Under the pieces are notes generated by a model, which saw only the letters and a program-made list of their open reading frames with translations, had not been told where the DNA came from and made no database searches. Shown here piece after piece: positions 46,345 to 55,552 of a DNA stretch of 64,000 nucleotides. Source of the DNA: Parvularcula lutaonensis (lineage in GTDB: Bacteria > Pseudomonadota > Alphaproteobacteria > Caulobacterales > Parvularculaceae). Every line of letters begins with the position of its first letter. The first letter of the stretch is position 1. The stretch spans positions 1,178,001 to 1,242,000 of the forward strand of contig NZ_BMXU01000001.1 in assembly GCF_014651915.1 (NCBI RefSeq). Direction: 5' to 3'. Made by a program: the position numbers and the translations under genes.

Positions 46345-47196
46345 TCACCGGCTTCTCAAGAGCTGTTCTGCGTAATGCTGCAGTTTTCGCCCAAGATCGG
46401 TTAATCCACCCATATCGCCGTGCAAGAAAGGTGCAGGGTTTTCTGCTGCGATGACTGGGCAGGTCGCATCTGCTGGAGGTTTCGCGGGCAGGACCGGCTC
46501 CAGGGGCTCGCCGACCGCCTCGCTGACCAGGCGGACGATGTCCGTGAAGCTGACAGTCTCCGGGCCGCAAATGTCCCAGTTCTCAGGACTTTGGGCGAAG
46601 ACGGCATCGAGCAGCCCTGCCGCCACGTCGTCCACATGCGCCCAGTGCCGCCGACGTTCGAGGGCGCCCATGGGAAAGGGCTCACCAGCCTGGGCGGCTT
46701 TGATGGCGGCAGGGATCAGGCGCCCGGCTGCCTCTTCCGGGCCGAAGACGAAATGCACACGCAAGCGCGCCGACCGCTCTGCGCAGATTCCGCGGACAAG
46801 GTCCCAGATCTCGGCCTTTCGCCGGGCATAGGTGGCATAAGGCTCGCCAAGGGGGCCGCCTTCTCCAGCATAGCGTTCGACACCGCTGCCGACTTGGAAA
46901 AAAGGGATACCGGCACTGGCGCAGCGGTGGGCCAATTCCCCGGTCAGGTGCCGGAAGCTTTGCCACTCCTCGGGATCTTCCGTGCCCGAGCCCTGCGCAC
47001 TGAAGTGGCCCAGCGAAGGCCAGCCGAGGTGGAGGAACGCCGCTCGCGCAGCCGCGCCGGCCTCGGGCCAGTCAGCCGCTTCCGGTTCCAACCGGGATAC
47101 GGGACGAAGCGCGATGTCCGGGCGGGCCGAGGCCGCGCGCTGCACCGCCTTGCCAAGAAAACCGCCAGCGCCAGACAATAGAAGGACCTTGTTCAC
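46345..47196 (-). CDS. NAD-dependent epimerase/dehydratase (SDR)
   Basis: The 283-residue extended SDR starts at a GTG (VNKVLLLSGAGGFLGKAV) preceded by GGAG. The glycine motif GAGGFLG and the catalytic YARRK (Tyr-x3-Lys) are present, with an RHWAHVDDVAAGLLDAV region as in sugar-nucleotide epimerases and 4-ketoreductases. It is shorter than most 4,6-dehydratases and probably acts as a reductase or epimerase finishing the branched CDP-sugar. It is the first gene of the minus-strand operon, divergent from 47286 with an 89-bp spacer. Confidence 0.84.
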   Translation of the reverse strand: MNKVLLLSGAGGFLGKAVQRAASARPDIALRPVSRLEPEAADWPEAGAAARAAFLHLGWPSLGHFSAQGSGTEDPEEWQSFRHLTGELAHRCASAGIPFFQVGSGVERYAGEGGPLGEPYATYARRKAEIWDLVRGICAERSARLRVHFVFGPEEAAGRLIPAAIKAAQAGEPFPMGALERRRHWAHVDDVAAGLLDAVFAQSPENWDICGPETVSFTDIVRLVSEAVGEPLEPVLPAKPPADATCPVIAAENPAPFLHGDMGGLTDLGRKLQHYAEQLLRSR

Positions 47197-47285
47197 GCCC
47201 CTGCTCCAAGAAAAGGTCAGTTGCAGGTCTCGCACTTTGCGTGCGACGGAGGCAACCGTTCGTGACCGAGGGGACCGGTTCAGCG

Positions 47286-49136
47286 ATGAGGGACAAGGGC
47301 GAGACACTTCCGAAGGTTCGGCCGACAGGACGTGACCTGTGGCTGCTCGGCATGTTCGCGGTCCTGCCGGTGCTCGGTTTCCAGTTTGGTATCGGAAACC
47401 AGGTGGAACAGCTTCCGCTGGTCGCTCGCATCCTCGACCCCGAATTCGCGGCCGGAGATTTCTATCTCGACCACGCCATGGGGTTCGGTCCGCGCATCTA
47501 CTATGCGTGGTTCCTTGCAGGGCTGAGCGCTATTCTTTCCGCACCAGGCGCAGTCTTCTTTCTTGCCATCCTGTCGAATTTCGCGACCGGGGTGGTGAGC
47601 TACCTTGCTTGCCGGAGGCTCCTTGGCGCGAGTGCCTTTGCGGGGATGTTCGCCGCTGCGCTGGCGGTCCTGAACAGCAGCTTTGCACTGGGGCTCGCAG
47701 GTTATGTCCGGTTCGATAGCTTCCAGCCCGCAAGCCTCGCAATCCCGCTGGCGCTGTTCGGCGTGCTGACACTTTTCGAAGGGAAGCACTTCCAGGCGGC
47801 AGCGTTCTTCGCTGCAGGCAGCCTCTTCCATCCCCTGATCGGGACCGAGATCGGCCTGATGGCCTTTGGCTCGGCGGGGCTGGCCGGTTGGGCTCGCGGG
47901 GGGTTCCGCCCGGGCGCCCTCTTCGGTCAGGGCCGCCTGATCCTCGGCGGCATCGCTTTCCTCACGGCTGTCTTTCTTCTCTGGGCCTTGCCGGGGATAG
48001 GCGACGCTTCAGAACGTCTTCCGGATGCTGAGTTCTTCGACATCCTGATCTCGTTCCGTGCGCCGCATCACTACCTGCTGCTGGGCCAACCAAGAGCCTA
48101 TGTCGTCTCCGCGGCGGTGTTTGTCGCCGTTCTCGGGTCGGTGATGTTCCTGTTCTGGCGGGAGCGAAGGGAGCTTTGGTCGTGGCTTCCGCTGTTGATC
48201 CTTTTCATCGCGACCCTTGCAGCCTGCGGACTCAGCCTGCTGATGGTCGATGTCCTCGAAAGCCGGACCTTCGCCACGGCGCAGCTTCTCCGCCTCCTGA
48301 TCCTCGTGAAGTGGACAGGTTTTCTCTTCTTCGGATGGCTGGCGGCGAAGTGGGTCGCGGAGGAAGGGATAATCGGATGGGCTTTCGCCCTGACCATGCT
48401 CCTGGCAACGGCAGAGACCCAGCCGATCGTGCTAGGATTGCTTCTCACCGCCGCCGCTCTCCTCAACCATCCTCGTGCCAGAGCCGTTGCTGTGGCGTCG
48501 CCGGTCATCGCGGCGGGCGCGGTGGCGGCATCGCTCGCCCTCATCTTTATCGCGGGAAGCGCGCTTGAGACGACGCGCATGCTGGTCGCGGCGGCGGGAC
48601 TTTTGACTGCCTACGGCATCGCCGTGCGCGAGCGGATCGGGCTTGCGGAGCCCCTCGGCATCGCAGCGGCGTTCATCGCCTTCGCTCTTGTCAACAAACA
48701 CACAGGCTGGACCGACTTCCGCGCCTTCAACCCGGTCCTGACATGGGCTGACCACGAGGATCCTGAAGACGATATCGCCCGTTGGGCCCGTGACAATACG
48801 CCCGAAGGCAGCATCTTCATTACTCCTCCTGACATGGAAGCTTTCCGAATGCTTTCGCAGCGCGGTATAGTGGTCGACTATACATCGATCCCTTTCAGCG
48901 ACCAGGGGCTTCAGGAATGGCGATCGCGAATGCGGACGCTTTATGGAGCGACGGGGCAGGCAGGGGGATTCAGGGCGTTGAGGATCATGCGCAGGAACTA
49001 TCACGCCATCGACCCGGTACGTCTTCGCCGGGCGATGTCCCGGTACGGCGCAGATTTTGCAGTGCTCTATGCCGACACGGAATGGGATGGAGCCGTGCTG
49101 TACGCAAACGAAGAGTTCAAGGTGGTCGCGCCATGA
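47286..49136 (+). CDS. Large polytopic membrane protein of the glycan cluster
   Basis: The 616-residue protein has about 12 membrane segments (35-480) and a soluble C-terminal part (about 485-616) with WARDNTPEGSIFITPP, a stretch seen in large uncharacterised membrane proteins of glycan loci (DUF6798-like, tentative). A first extracytoplasmic loop (about 35-80; QLPLVARILDPEFAAGDFYL) could hold acidic catalytic residues as in GT-C enzymes. It might be a glycosyltransferase or polymerase. Its stop forms ATGA with the rfbG start, so it is coupled to CDP-sugar synthesis. The start MRDKGETL at 47286 was preferred over 47241. Confidence 0.78.
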   Translation: MRDKGETLPKVRPTGRDLWLLGMFAVLPVLGFQFGIGNQVEQLPLVARILDPEFAAGDFYLDHAMGFGPRIYYAWFLAGLSAILSAPGAVFFLAILSNFATGVVSYLACRRLLGASAFAGMFAAALAVLNSSFALGLAGYVRFDSFQPASLAIPLALFGVLTLFEGKHFQAAAFFAAGSLFHPLIGTEIGLMAFGSAGLAGWARGGFRPGALFGQGRLILGGIAFLTAVFLLWALPGIGDASERLPDAEFFDILISFRAPHHYLLLGQPRAYVVSAAVFVAVLGSVMFLFWRERRELWSWLPLLILFIATLAACGLSLLMVDVLESRTFATAQLLRLLILVKWTGFLFFGWLAAKWVAEEGIIGWAFALTMLLATAETQPIVLGLLLTAAALLNHPRARAVAVASPVIAAGAVAASLALIFIAGSALETTRMLVAAAGLLTAYGIAVRERIGLAEPLGIAAAFIAFALVNKHTGWTDFRAFNPVLTWADHEDPEDDIARWARDNTPEGSIFITPPDMEAFRMLSQRGIVVDYTSIPFSDQGLQEWRSRMRTLYGATGQAGGFRALRIMRRNYHAIDPVRLRRAMSRYGADFAVLYADTEWDGAVLYANEEFKVVAP

Positions 49137-50212
49137 GCGGGTTCGAGGACACGCTCCGCGGTCGCTCGGTCTTCCTCACCGGGCACACAGGCTTTACCGG
49201 AAGTTGGCTGACCAGCTGGCTTACCGCGCTTGACTGCGATGTGCATGGCTATGCCTTGGCGCCGGAGATGGAACGGAGCCTCTTCGACCTCCTCGGCGGG
49301 GCCAGCCGCTATGCCTCGTCAACCCTCCGCGATCTCAACGACCATCAGGCGTTGAAGGCAGCGATGGCCGAAGCGAAGCCCTCCGTGGTCATCCACCTTG
49401 CGGCGCAACCCCTCGTCCGGCGCAGCTACCGCGATCCGCTCGAGACCTTCGCATCCAACGTCACCGGGACTGCCAGCCTTCTCGAAGCTGCGCGGAACAC
49501 CGACGGCGTCGAGGCCGTGGTCTGCATCACGACGGACAAGGTATATGCCAACCGTGAATGGGTTTATCCGTACCGGGAGGTTGATACGCTCGGCGGCAAG
49601 GATCCCTACTCCGCCTCCAAGGCAGCGGCGGAAATCGTGACCGCCAGCTACCAACAGACGATGGCCGCCCTTGGCAATGGGGTAAAGATCGCCACCGCCC
49701 GAGGCGGCAACATCATTGGGGGTGGCGACTGGTCCGAGGACCGGCTGATCCCGGATTTCTACCGCGCGGCAATGGCGGGCGAGAAGCTCGTGATCCGCAG
49801 CCCGGACGCCATCAGGCCCTGGCAGCATGTCCTGTCAGCCTGCCACGGCTATCTTGCTATCGCGCATGATCTTCTGTCAGCGGAGGGAAAGTTCGAGAAG
49901 GCCTGGAACATTGGTCCGGGCGATGGCGCCGCTCTGACCGTCCGCGAGGTTCTCAACCTGCTTGCAGAAACGTCGACGGCACCCGAGGTGGTTTACGAGG
50001 AATCGCACCTTCCCGAGGCGCAGACCCTCAAGCTTGACATATCCAAGGCCGTCAGCGGCCTCGCCTTCATGCCGCCATGGAATACGGAAGAAGCCATCCG
50101 CCGCACCGGCGAGTGGTACGGCTCCTATGCCGACGATCCGAGCGAGGCGGCGGCGATGACCGACCTTCAGATCTCAGACTACCGCGACGCACTCTCGGAG
50201 ACGACCCGATGA
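49133..50212 (+). CDS. rfbG: CDP-glucose 4,6-dehydratase
   Basis: The 359-residue SDR converts CDP-glucose to CDP-4-keto-6-deoxyglucose. It has FLTGHTGFTGSWLTSWL (NAD site), ITTDKVYANREWVYPYRE, catalytic YSASK, and RGGNIIGGGDWSEDRLIPD, all typical of RfbG and distinct from dTDP-glucose dehydratases. The start lies in an ATGA overlap with the upstream gene. Its stop overlaps the rfbF start by ATGA. Confidence 0.95.
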   Translation: MSGFEDTLRGRSVFLTGHTGFTGSWLTSWLTALDCDVHGYALAPEMERSLFDLLGGASRYASSTLRDLNDHQALKAAMAEAKPSVVIHLAAQPLVRRSYRDPLETFASNVTGTASLLEAARNTDGVEAVVCITTDKVYANREWVYPYREVDTLGGKDPYSASKAAAEIVTASYQQTMAALGNGVKIATARGGNIIGGGDWSEDRLIPDFYRAAMAGEKLVIRSPDAIRPWQHVLSACHGYLAIAHDLLSAEGKFEKAWNIGPGDGAALTVREVLNLLAETSTAPEVVYEESHLPEAQTLKLDISKAVSGLAFMPPWNTEEAIRRTGEWYGSYADDPSEAAAMTDLQISDYRDALSETTR

Positions 50213-51006
50213 AAGCCGTGATCCTCGCCGGGGGCCTCGGCACCCGCCTCTCCGAAGAGACCCGCCTCAAGCCAAAACCGATGGTCGAGATCGGCGGACG
50301 GCCAATCCTGTGGCACATCATGAAGATCTACAGCCATTACGGCATCAAGGACTTCGTCGTCTGCCTTGGGTACAAGGGTTATCTGATCAAGGAGTATTTC
50401 CAGAACTACGCGATGCATCAGGCGGACGTGACGTTCGACCTCAAGTCGGGCGAAGCGATCTATCACCGTCGCATGGCCGAGGACTGGCGGGTGACACTGG
50501 TCGAAACCGGCGAGCTGACGATGACCGGCGCGCGCATCCGGAAAATCCTGCCCTATGTGAAGGACGACGAAGCCTTCTGCCTTACCTATGGAGACGGCGT
50601 GGCCGATATCGACATCAAGGCCCTGCTTGCGCATCACAAGAAGCTGGGCCGGACGGCGACGCTGACGGCGGTGACACCGCCTGGCCGCTTTGGCGCGCTC
50701 GAATTCAATGGCGGCGAGCCGGAGATCGTCGATCGTTTCGTCGAGAAGCCCGCAGGCGATGGCGGGGTCATCAATGGCGGGTTCTTCGTCCTGAGTCCCG
50801 ACGTCGAGAAATATGTTCAGGGGGCCGATGACCTGGTCTGGGAACAGGCGCCGCTCCAGGGCCTCGCCAAGGACGGACAACTCACCGCCTTCCGTCACCG
50901 GGGCTATTGGCAGCCGATGGATACGCTGCGCGAGCTCGGCGAGCTGGAGAAACTCTGGGCGAGCGGCAAGGCTCCCTGGAAGATGTGGGACGACCCGGTC
51001 ATCTGA
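50209..51006 (+). CDS. rfbF: Glucose-1-phosphate cytidylyltransferase
   Basis: The 265-residue nucleotidyltransferase makes CDP-glucose from glucose-1-phosphate and CTP. It shows MKAVILAGGLGTRLSEET (nucleotide loop), KPKPMVEIGGRPILWHIM, FCLTYGDGVADID and PPGRFGALEF, the RfbF pattern. It is preceded directly by rfbG (ATGA overlap) and followed 11 bp later by a GtrA-like gene. The rfbG-before-rfbF order is the reverse of the usual one. Confidence 0.95.
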   Translation: MKAVILAGGLGTRLSEETRLKPKPMVEIGGRPILWHIMKIYSHYGIKDFVVCLGYKGYLIKEYFQNYAMHQADVTFDLKSGEAIYHRRMAEDWRVTLVETGELTMTGARIRKILPYVKDDEAFCLTYGDGVADIDIKALLAHHKKLGRTATLTAVTPPGRFGALEFNGGEPEIVDRFVEKPAGDGGVINGGFFVLSPDVEKYVQGADDLVWEQAPLQGLAKDGQLTAFRHRGYWQPMDTLRELGELEKLWASGKAPWKMWDDPVI

Positions 51007-51017
51007 CCGGCAGCTTT

Positions 51018-51518
51018 ATGGTCAGGCAGCTCAAGGATCTTTATGCCAAGACCGATCTCGGGGCGCTCATGCGCTTCGGGCTGGTCGGGATCACCTCGTC
51101 GATCACTTATTTCCTGATCGGCCTCGCGGTTGAACGCCTGACACCGATCGAGCCGTTCACCGCGAACCTGATCGCCTATTTCTCGGCCGTCTCGATCAGC
51201 TATTTCGGCCACCACTACATCACCTTCCGATCGACGCGGCCCCATCGCGAAGCGTTGCCGCGATTCATCCCGATCATGGTCTTCGTGTTGGGATCGAACC
51301 AGCTCATGGTCCTGGTCATCGTGAACTGGTGGGGGTTGGATTACCTCTGGGCACTGATCGCCAATGTAACGATGGTACCACCGCTGACCTATATCTTCTC
51401 CGCGCTCTTCGCTTTTGGCGCGCCAGAGCGGCGTTCGTCTCCCCCGCCCGATTCCGGCAGCAGGCTGGATACCGACGAACATTGTGCGCCAGAAAGGCCA
51501 GTTAGTCCCGGATCGTGA
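51018..51518 (+). CDS. GtrA-family membrane protein
   Basis: The 166-residue protein has four membrane helices and the GtrA signature (LGALMRFGLVGITSSITYFL, then SYFGHHYITFRS). GtrA proteins are thought to flip polyprenyl-phosphate sugars made by a GtrB-type GT2, and candidates lie at 44067 and 40266. The C-terminal 30 residues are polar and overlap the 3' end of the converging pyruvyl-transferase gene by 17 bp. Confidence 0.85.
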   Translation: MVRQLKDLYAKTDLGALMRFGLVGITSSITYFLIGLAVERLTPIEPFTANLIAYFSAVSISYFGHHYITFRSTRPHREALPRFIPIMVFVLGSNQLMVLVIVNWWGLDYLWALIANVTMVPPLTYIFSALFAFGAPERRSSPPPDSGSRLDTDEHCAPERPVSPGS

Positions 51519-53436
51519 CGAGGCGCTGGAGCTGGGTGGTCAGCCATTCTGCCTTCAGGAGGTCGATCCGGGTGTGCTGATGATCGCGGCCCGCATCGGC
51601 CAGCACCGCCGCCACCTTGTAGCGCTTGCCGATCCGGTAGTCGACGCCGATCGGCTCGACATTCTGGCTCAGCGCGAAGATCGTGGCGTGGAACCGCATC
51701 GTGATCGCGGCATCCATCGTCCGCATCAGCGCGAGGACGCCATCAAGCGAGGCGTCAGCCTCCCACACCCTGAACTCGACGTCGTCAGGCAGGTGCTGCT
51801 TGATATTGAACGCGCTTTCGAGGTCTGACTTGCCGAAATGGATTGCGTTCATCGGAAAGAATACGAAGATCGGCTTACGGACGGCTTTCTCGTGGTAGGC
51901 AGCGATGCCCCTCGCCATCTCCTTTTCGAAGCGCTGCTGCACCTCGCGGGTGAGCTTCGCCTTGTCCTCGCCGTCCTTGTTCACAGTGAAGGTGTGGTAG
52001 ATCGGGCGGGTATTGACCCCGATGACCGGGCAGCCACCTGCGTCGCCCGTCAGGCGCTCGATCTCCGCAAGCTCACCGGGTAACAGGCGAGAAAGCTCGC
52101 GCCCGCGCGTCTCGAGATAGTCAAAGGCAGGGCAATGGCCGACATCAACGTCCCGCCCGCCGAGAATGCCTGCCTCCGCGTCCTCTTTTGTCCGTATCGA
52201 GATATGATCGGCGAGCCTGACGATGTTCTGCGCCGTGACTCTTGAAGGCATTCGAGTGAATGGCCCCGGCCCGATGCCCTCCATGATGAAAGGCTTGCCC
52301 ATCCGCTTGGCTGCGGAGACGGTGTAGAGGTGGCGGACCAACTGCTTGGGGATGTCGATCAGCGGGCCACCTGCCCAGACGACCGCATCGACTTCCTTCA
52401 GGGTACGGTCAATTTCTCCATGGGTATATTCACGCACCTCCATGTCGATCGGTGTCTCGATCAAGGGCATGAGGTGCCGCGTGTGCCGCGGCCGCTGGGT
52501 CATCAGCACGGCTTGCGTGGTACCGTGGCGGCGGTGAACGCGGAAGGCGACGCCGCCTAAGATCGCCATATCGCCGATATGCTCGCCACCGTATGCGCCG
52601 ATGAAGAGCACCTTCCCGAACGGACGCGTCAGGATTTCAGGATCGCGCCGGGCGGGCGCGAGCAACCTTCCCACATGCGCCCGCGCTCCGTGCATCAGGA
52701 CTTCGGCCGCATCGGCAGCGAAACTGGCGTCAACGCTGTCCTCCTCCGACAGCCCCTCTCCTGCACCAACCCGAAGCGCGTGAAGCGTATGGTCGAGTTC
52801 TTCCTCGTCAGCATCTTCGCGCAAGGCATGGAGGATGGCGCGGAGCCCCCCCTGTTCGGCAGGCTGCGCGCGCTCCAACAGGCCATGACGGATGAAGTCA
52901 TCGAGAAAGAGCCGGTCGTCCGCGGAAAGAAGCTCGCCACTCGGCACGAGGACCACATCGACACCGATCCGGTGCGCTGCACTGACAAGCCCGTTGACTT
53001 TGTAGACCGTCCCCGGCTCGACCGGCAGCGCCCAGCGGGTGGTCGCGAAATCCCTCAATGTTTCCGTCAGGTCGATCAGGGCCGCGAGCGCTTCCCTTTC
53101 TGCCTCGTCCCGAGGGAACGCCGTATGAATCCGTTCAAGGACGAATTCCAGACGCGTATGGCCCGGTAGCTCTGCAGCCATGTTGCGCAGGTCTTTCCCC
53201 AGCGCTTCGCTGTCGACATTCGTCAGCTCGCGCACTTCGAGGATGACACTCGTCGCCTTGCCGGTCTCACGCAGCCCGTCGATGATCCTGCGCGGGGAAA
53301 GCTTGGACCAGGTTTCGGCCGTCGCGGTCAGGATGCGGGCATGACCGAGCGCCGGCGCGCCTTCTTCGGCAACACGCAGCGCGGAGACGACATCGTCTCC
53401 GCCCCGCCAGTCGAGATCGGCATGGCTGTCTGGCAT
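51502..53436 (-). CDS. Polysaccharide pyruvyl transferase family protein with a long N-terminal extension
   Basis: The 644-residue protein has a C-terminal polysaccharide pyruvyl-transferase domain (about 275-644). Marks are FIGAYGGEHIGDMAILGG, VVWAGGPLIDIPKQL, ISIRTKEDAEAG and a late ITMRFHATIFALSQ with the conserved histidine. The family adds pyruvate ketals to, or otherwise modifies, surface glycans. The N-terminal 260 residues are extra relative to ordinary 300-400-residue members. They read as alpha/beta (SVILEVRELTNVDSEAL, GVDVVLVPSGELLSADDR) and I cannot assign them. The start at 53436 has a better-spaced AAGG than the ATG at 53445. Confidence 0.83.
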   Translation of the reverse strand: MPDSHADLDWRGGDDVVSALRVAEEGAPALGHARILTATAETWSKLSPRRIIDGLRETGKATSVILEVRELTNVDSEALGKDLRNMAAELPGHTRLEFVLERIHTAFPRDEAEREALAALIDLTETLRDFATTRWALPVEPGTVYKVNGLVSAAHRIGVDVVLVPSGELLSADDRLFLDDFIRHGLLERAQPAEQGGLRAILHALREDADEEELDHTLHALRVGAGEGLSEEDSVDASFAADAAEVLMHGARAHVGRLLAPARRDPEILTRPFGKVLFIGAYGGEHIGDMAILGGVAFRVHRRHGTTQAVLMTQRPRHTRHLMPLIETPIDMEVREYTHGEIDRTLKEVDAVVWAGGPLIDIPKQLVRHLYTVSAAKRMGKPFIMEGIGPGPFTRMPSRVTAQNIVRLADHISIRTKEDAEAGILGGRDVDVGHCPAFDYLETRGRELSRLLPGELAEIERLTGDAGGCPVIGVNTRPIYHTFTVNKDGEDKAKLTREVQQRFEKEMARGIAAYHEKAVRKPIFVFFPMNAIHFGKSDLESAFNIKQHLPDDVEFRVWEADASLDGVLALMRTMDAAITMRFHATIFALSQNVEPIGVDYRIGKRYKVAAVLADAGRDHQHTRIDLLKAEWLTTQLQRLVTIRD

Positions 53437-53486
53437 AGAATCCATCCTTGCCGATTCAAGAGGCAGGACAATGGCGGAATTGCGAT

Positions 53487-54236
53487 TTACTTGATCGCGA
53501 CGAAACCTTCGAAGCAGATATGCTTGAACACCGTCATGATATCGACGAAACCGGCGCGGTTCATCATGTCGATATTGCCTTGGGTCGAGAAGGGTTCGAG
53601 CACGCCTTTGAGGCTCCGCGTCTTGTTGACGATCTCCGCTTCGGAAAACCCGTTCTGGAGCTTGAAGTCGACATAGAGCGACGAGACCATGTCCTGGAAG
53701 CGGGCATCGGGACCACGGACCTTCTCGAACATGATGAACGCACCGCCCCAGTTCAGCGACTTGTAGATCTTGTCGATCACCTGCTGGCGCAGGGCCGGCT
53801 GGATGAACTGAACGGTGTAGTAAGAGACGATGAGGTCGGCGGGCTCGAGTTCCTCAGAAAGGATATCCGCCTGGCGGACTTCGATATTGGCGTAGTCCTT
53901 GGTGCGCTCCTTCGCGACGCTCACCATGTTCGGCTCGATCTCGAGGCCCACGATCTTGAAGTTCCGGCCTTCGTTCTGCTCGGCAATCCGGCGGCACAGC
54001 GCGGCTGTGGAGCAGCCGATTTCATAAGCCGTCGAGCCTTCATGGATGAAGAAGTCGGAGATCGCGGCGACCATGTCGTGACCCGCGCGGTAGTGCGGGA
54101 CGGACTTGCCGATATGGTCCTCGAAGTGATCGGGCACAGACCCGCCGAAAGACCACCGCGCGTTGTCGGCTTCGATATGCTCGTCGACGACGGATTTCCC
54201 GGCTGCCTCGGCCGCCCTTGCGTTTGCTTCGCTCAC
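53487..54236 (-). CDS. CmoA-like SAM methyltransferase (carboxy-SAM synthase family)
   Basis: The 249-residue protein resembles CmoA along most of its length. Shared stretches are ARWSFGGSVPDHFEDHIGKS (like the CmoA N-terminus), AYEIGCSTAALCRRI, YYTVQFIQPALRQQVIDKIY, FKLQNGFSEAEIVNKTRSLK and CFEGFVAIK at the end. CmoA makes carboxy-S-adenosyl-methionine from SAM and prephenate for tRNA wobble modification with CmoB. An arginine at the position of the CmoA carboxylate-binding Arg (in KTRSLK) appears retained, but this alignment is from memory. Motif I is IGCST rather than LGCS. The GTG start has GGGAGG upstream. No cmoB is next to it. Confidence 0.78.
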   Translation of the reverse strand: MSEANARAAEAAGKSVVDEHIEADNARWSFGGSVPDHFEDHIGKSVPHYRAGHDMVAAISDFFIHEGSTAYEIGCSTAALCRRIAEQNEGRNFKIVGLEIEPNMVSVAKERTKDYANIEVRQADILSEELEPADLIVSYYTVQFIQPALRQQVIDKIYKSLNWGGAFIMFEKVRGPDARFQDMVSSLYVDFKLQNGFSEAEIVNKTRSLKGVLEPFSTQGNIDMMNRAGFVDIMTVFKHICFEGFVAIK

Positions 54237-54381
54237 CCTGATGGCCTCCCGCGAATGTCGCCCGCATTGTGGCTTCCCCTGCCCCGAGGACAAGCCTTGC
54301 GTGCAGGCGGCTCTGATTCACACCGCCCCTCGCGGGACGAGTGGTTTCCTAAGACTCGAACGTGCAAGGATCGCGCCGCAA

Positions 54382-55452
54382 TCACTCCGCCTGGTGGGTC
54401 GCTGGCGATGTCCGGTCCCGGCCCGGCCGCAGGAGCGACGCAAGACGGGCCTTCAGCATACGCCACTGATGCCCAAGCGTCGCAATGGCGAAGGCAAGGG
54501 TCGAATAGAGATAGTAAGCGAAATGCAGCCCGTTGCTGGCGGCCATGGTCGGCAAGCCGCCATGCCTCAGCAGCGTGCGATAGAACCGCAGGTTTGCGTA
54601 GAGATAACCGAGCGAGAGCAAGCCGGTAAGCACGAGCACGGCGGGGTTCACCACGGCCGCGAGCAAGGAAAGAACGATCAGGCAAGCCAGGATCGCTTTC
54701 ACTTGTTCCTTCCGCGAGACGTTCAGAATCTTCGGTGCACGGCCTTCAGCGATCATGGTCGACCACGGCAGGGCACGGCAGAAAAAGTCCGTGTGCCACG
54801 TCTGGCCCACAGTCCAGTTCTTGAGGTGCGTTCCCCGCGCCAGATGCACGAGGCGAATGTCGTAACCCAGCTGACGCAGGCGGGTGCCGAGCTCGATGTC
54901 TTCGATCGACGGACGATCAAAGGCCGAGTCAAATCCGCCCAGCTTCCCGAAGATCTCGACATTCACCGCGCCGAGGCCGGACCAGAAGGTTTCGGCGCTC
55001 TGGTCGCCATGCACATGGAAGTAGTGGTGGCGCAGGTTCACGTATTTCGCGGCGATGTTGGAGCCAGCCTGGAACACGCCGTAGGCGCCGAAGGCAGCGG
55101 CAACATTGTCGCCTTCGGCCATGGCATCGACGAGGCGGCCACAGGCGTCCGGCTCCACCACGACATCAGCATCGACGAAGACGACATAAGGCGTGGTCAC
55201 GGTCTCGACGGCACGGTTGCGCCCCACGCCCGGTCCGAAGGACTGGCCGTTATTGCGGATCACGCGAACACCGCGGGCTTCGGCAAGCGCGCCCGTATCG
55301 TCCGACGAGCCGTCGTCGTAAAGGATGACTTCCTTCGGCGCGGGCCTGGATGCCGTGACGGCATCGAGCACCTGCGGGAGCATATGGGCTGCGTCTTTGG
55401 CCGGAATCACGACGGAAAAGTCGCGTTCGGCACCCCTCTCAGGACCCTGCAT
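54382..55452 (-). CDS. Glycosyltransferase family 2 with C-terminal membrane segments
   Basis: The 356-residue enzyme has FSVVIPAKDAAHMLPQVLDA, ILYDDGSSDDTG, the FVDADVVVEPDA metal site, FDSAFDRPSIEDIELGTRL (acceptor/ED motif) and three or so membrane helices near 255-330. It probably transfers sugar to a lipid acceptor on the cytoplasmic face. The start at 55452 has GGGGGA eight bases upstream; a TTG two codons earlier is less likely. It lies upstream of the CmoA-like gene with a 145-bp gap and is divergent from 55553. Confidence 0.87.
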   Translation of the reverse strand: MQGPERGAERDFSVVIPAKDAAHMLPQVLDAVTASRPAPKEVILYDDGSSDDTGALAEARGVRVIRNNGQSFGPGVGRNRAVETVTTPYVVFVDADVVVEPDACGRLVDAMAEGDNVAAAFGAYGVFQAGSNIAAKYVNLRHHYFHVHGDQSAETFWSGLGAVNVEIFGKLGGFDSAFDRPSIEDIELGTRLRQLGYDIRLVHLARGTHLKNWTVGQTWHTDFFCRALPWSTMIAEGRAPKILNVSRKEQVKAILACLIVLSLLAAVVNPAVLVLTGLLSLGYLYANLRFYRTLLRHGGLPTMAASNGLHFAYYLYSTLAFAIATLGHQWRMLKARLASLLRPGRDRTSPATHQAE

Positions 55453-55552
55453 TCTCAATTCCCCCTGCGCTTAACGTATTGCCTACAATTTTCTCCTATG
55501 CAAGAGGTCGACCACAGTTGCTGACCAGTGTTGAACAGACCAGAGGCTCATT

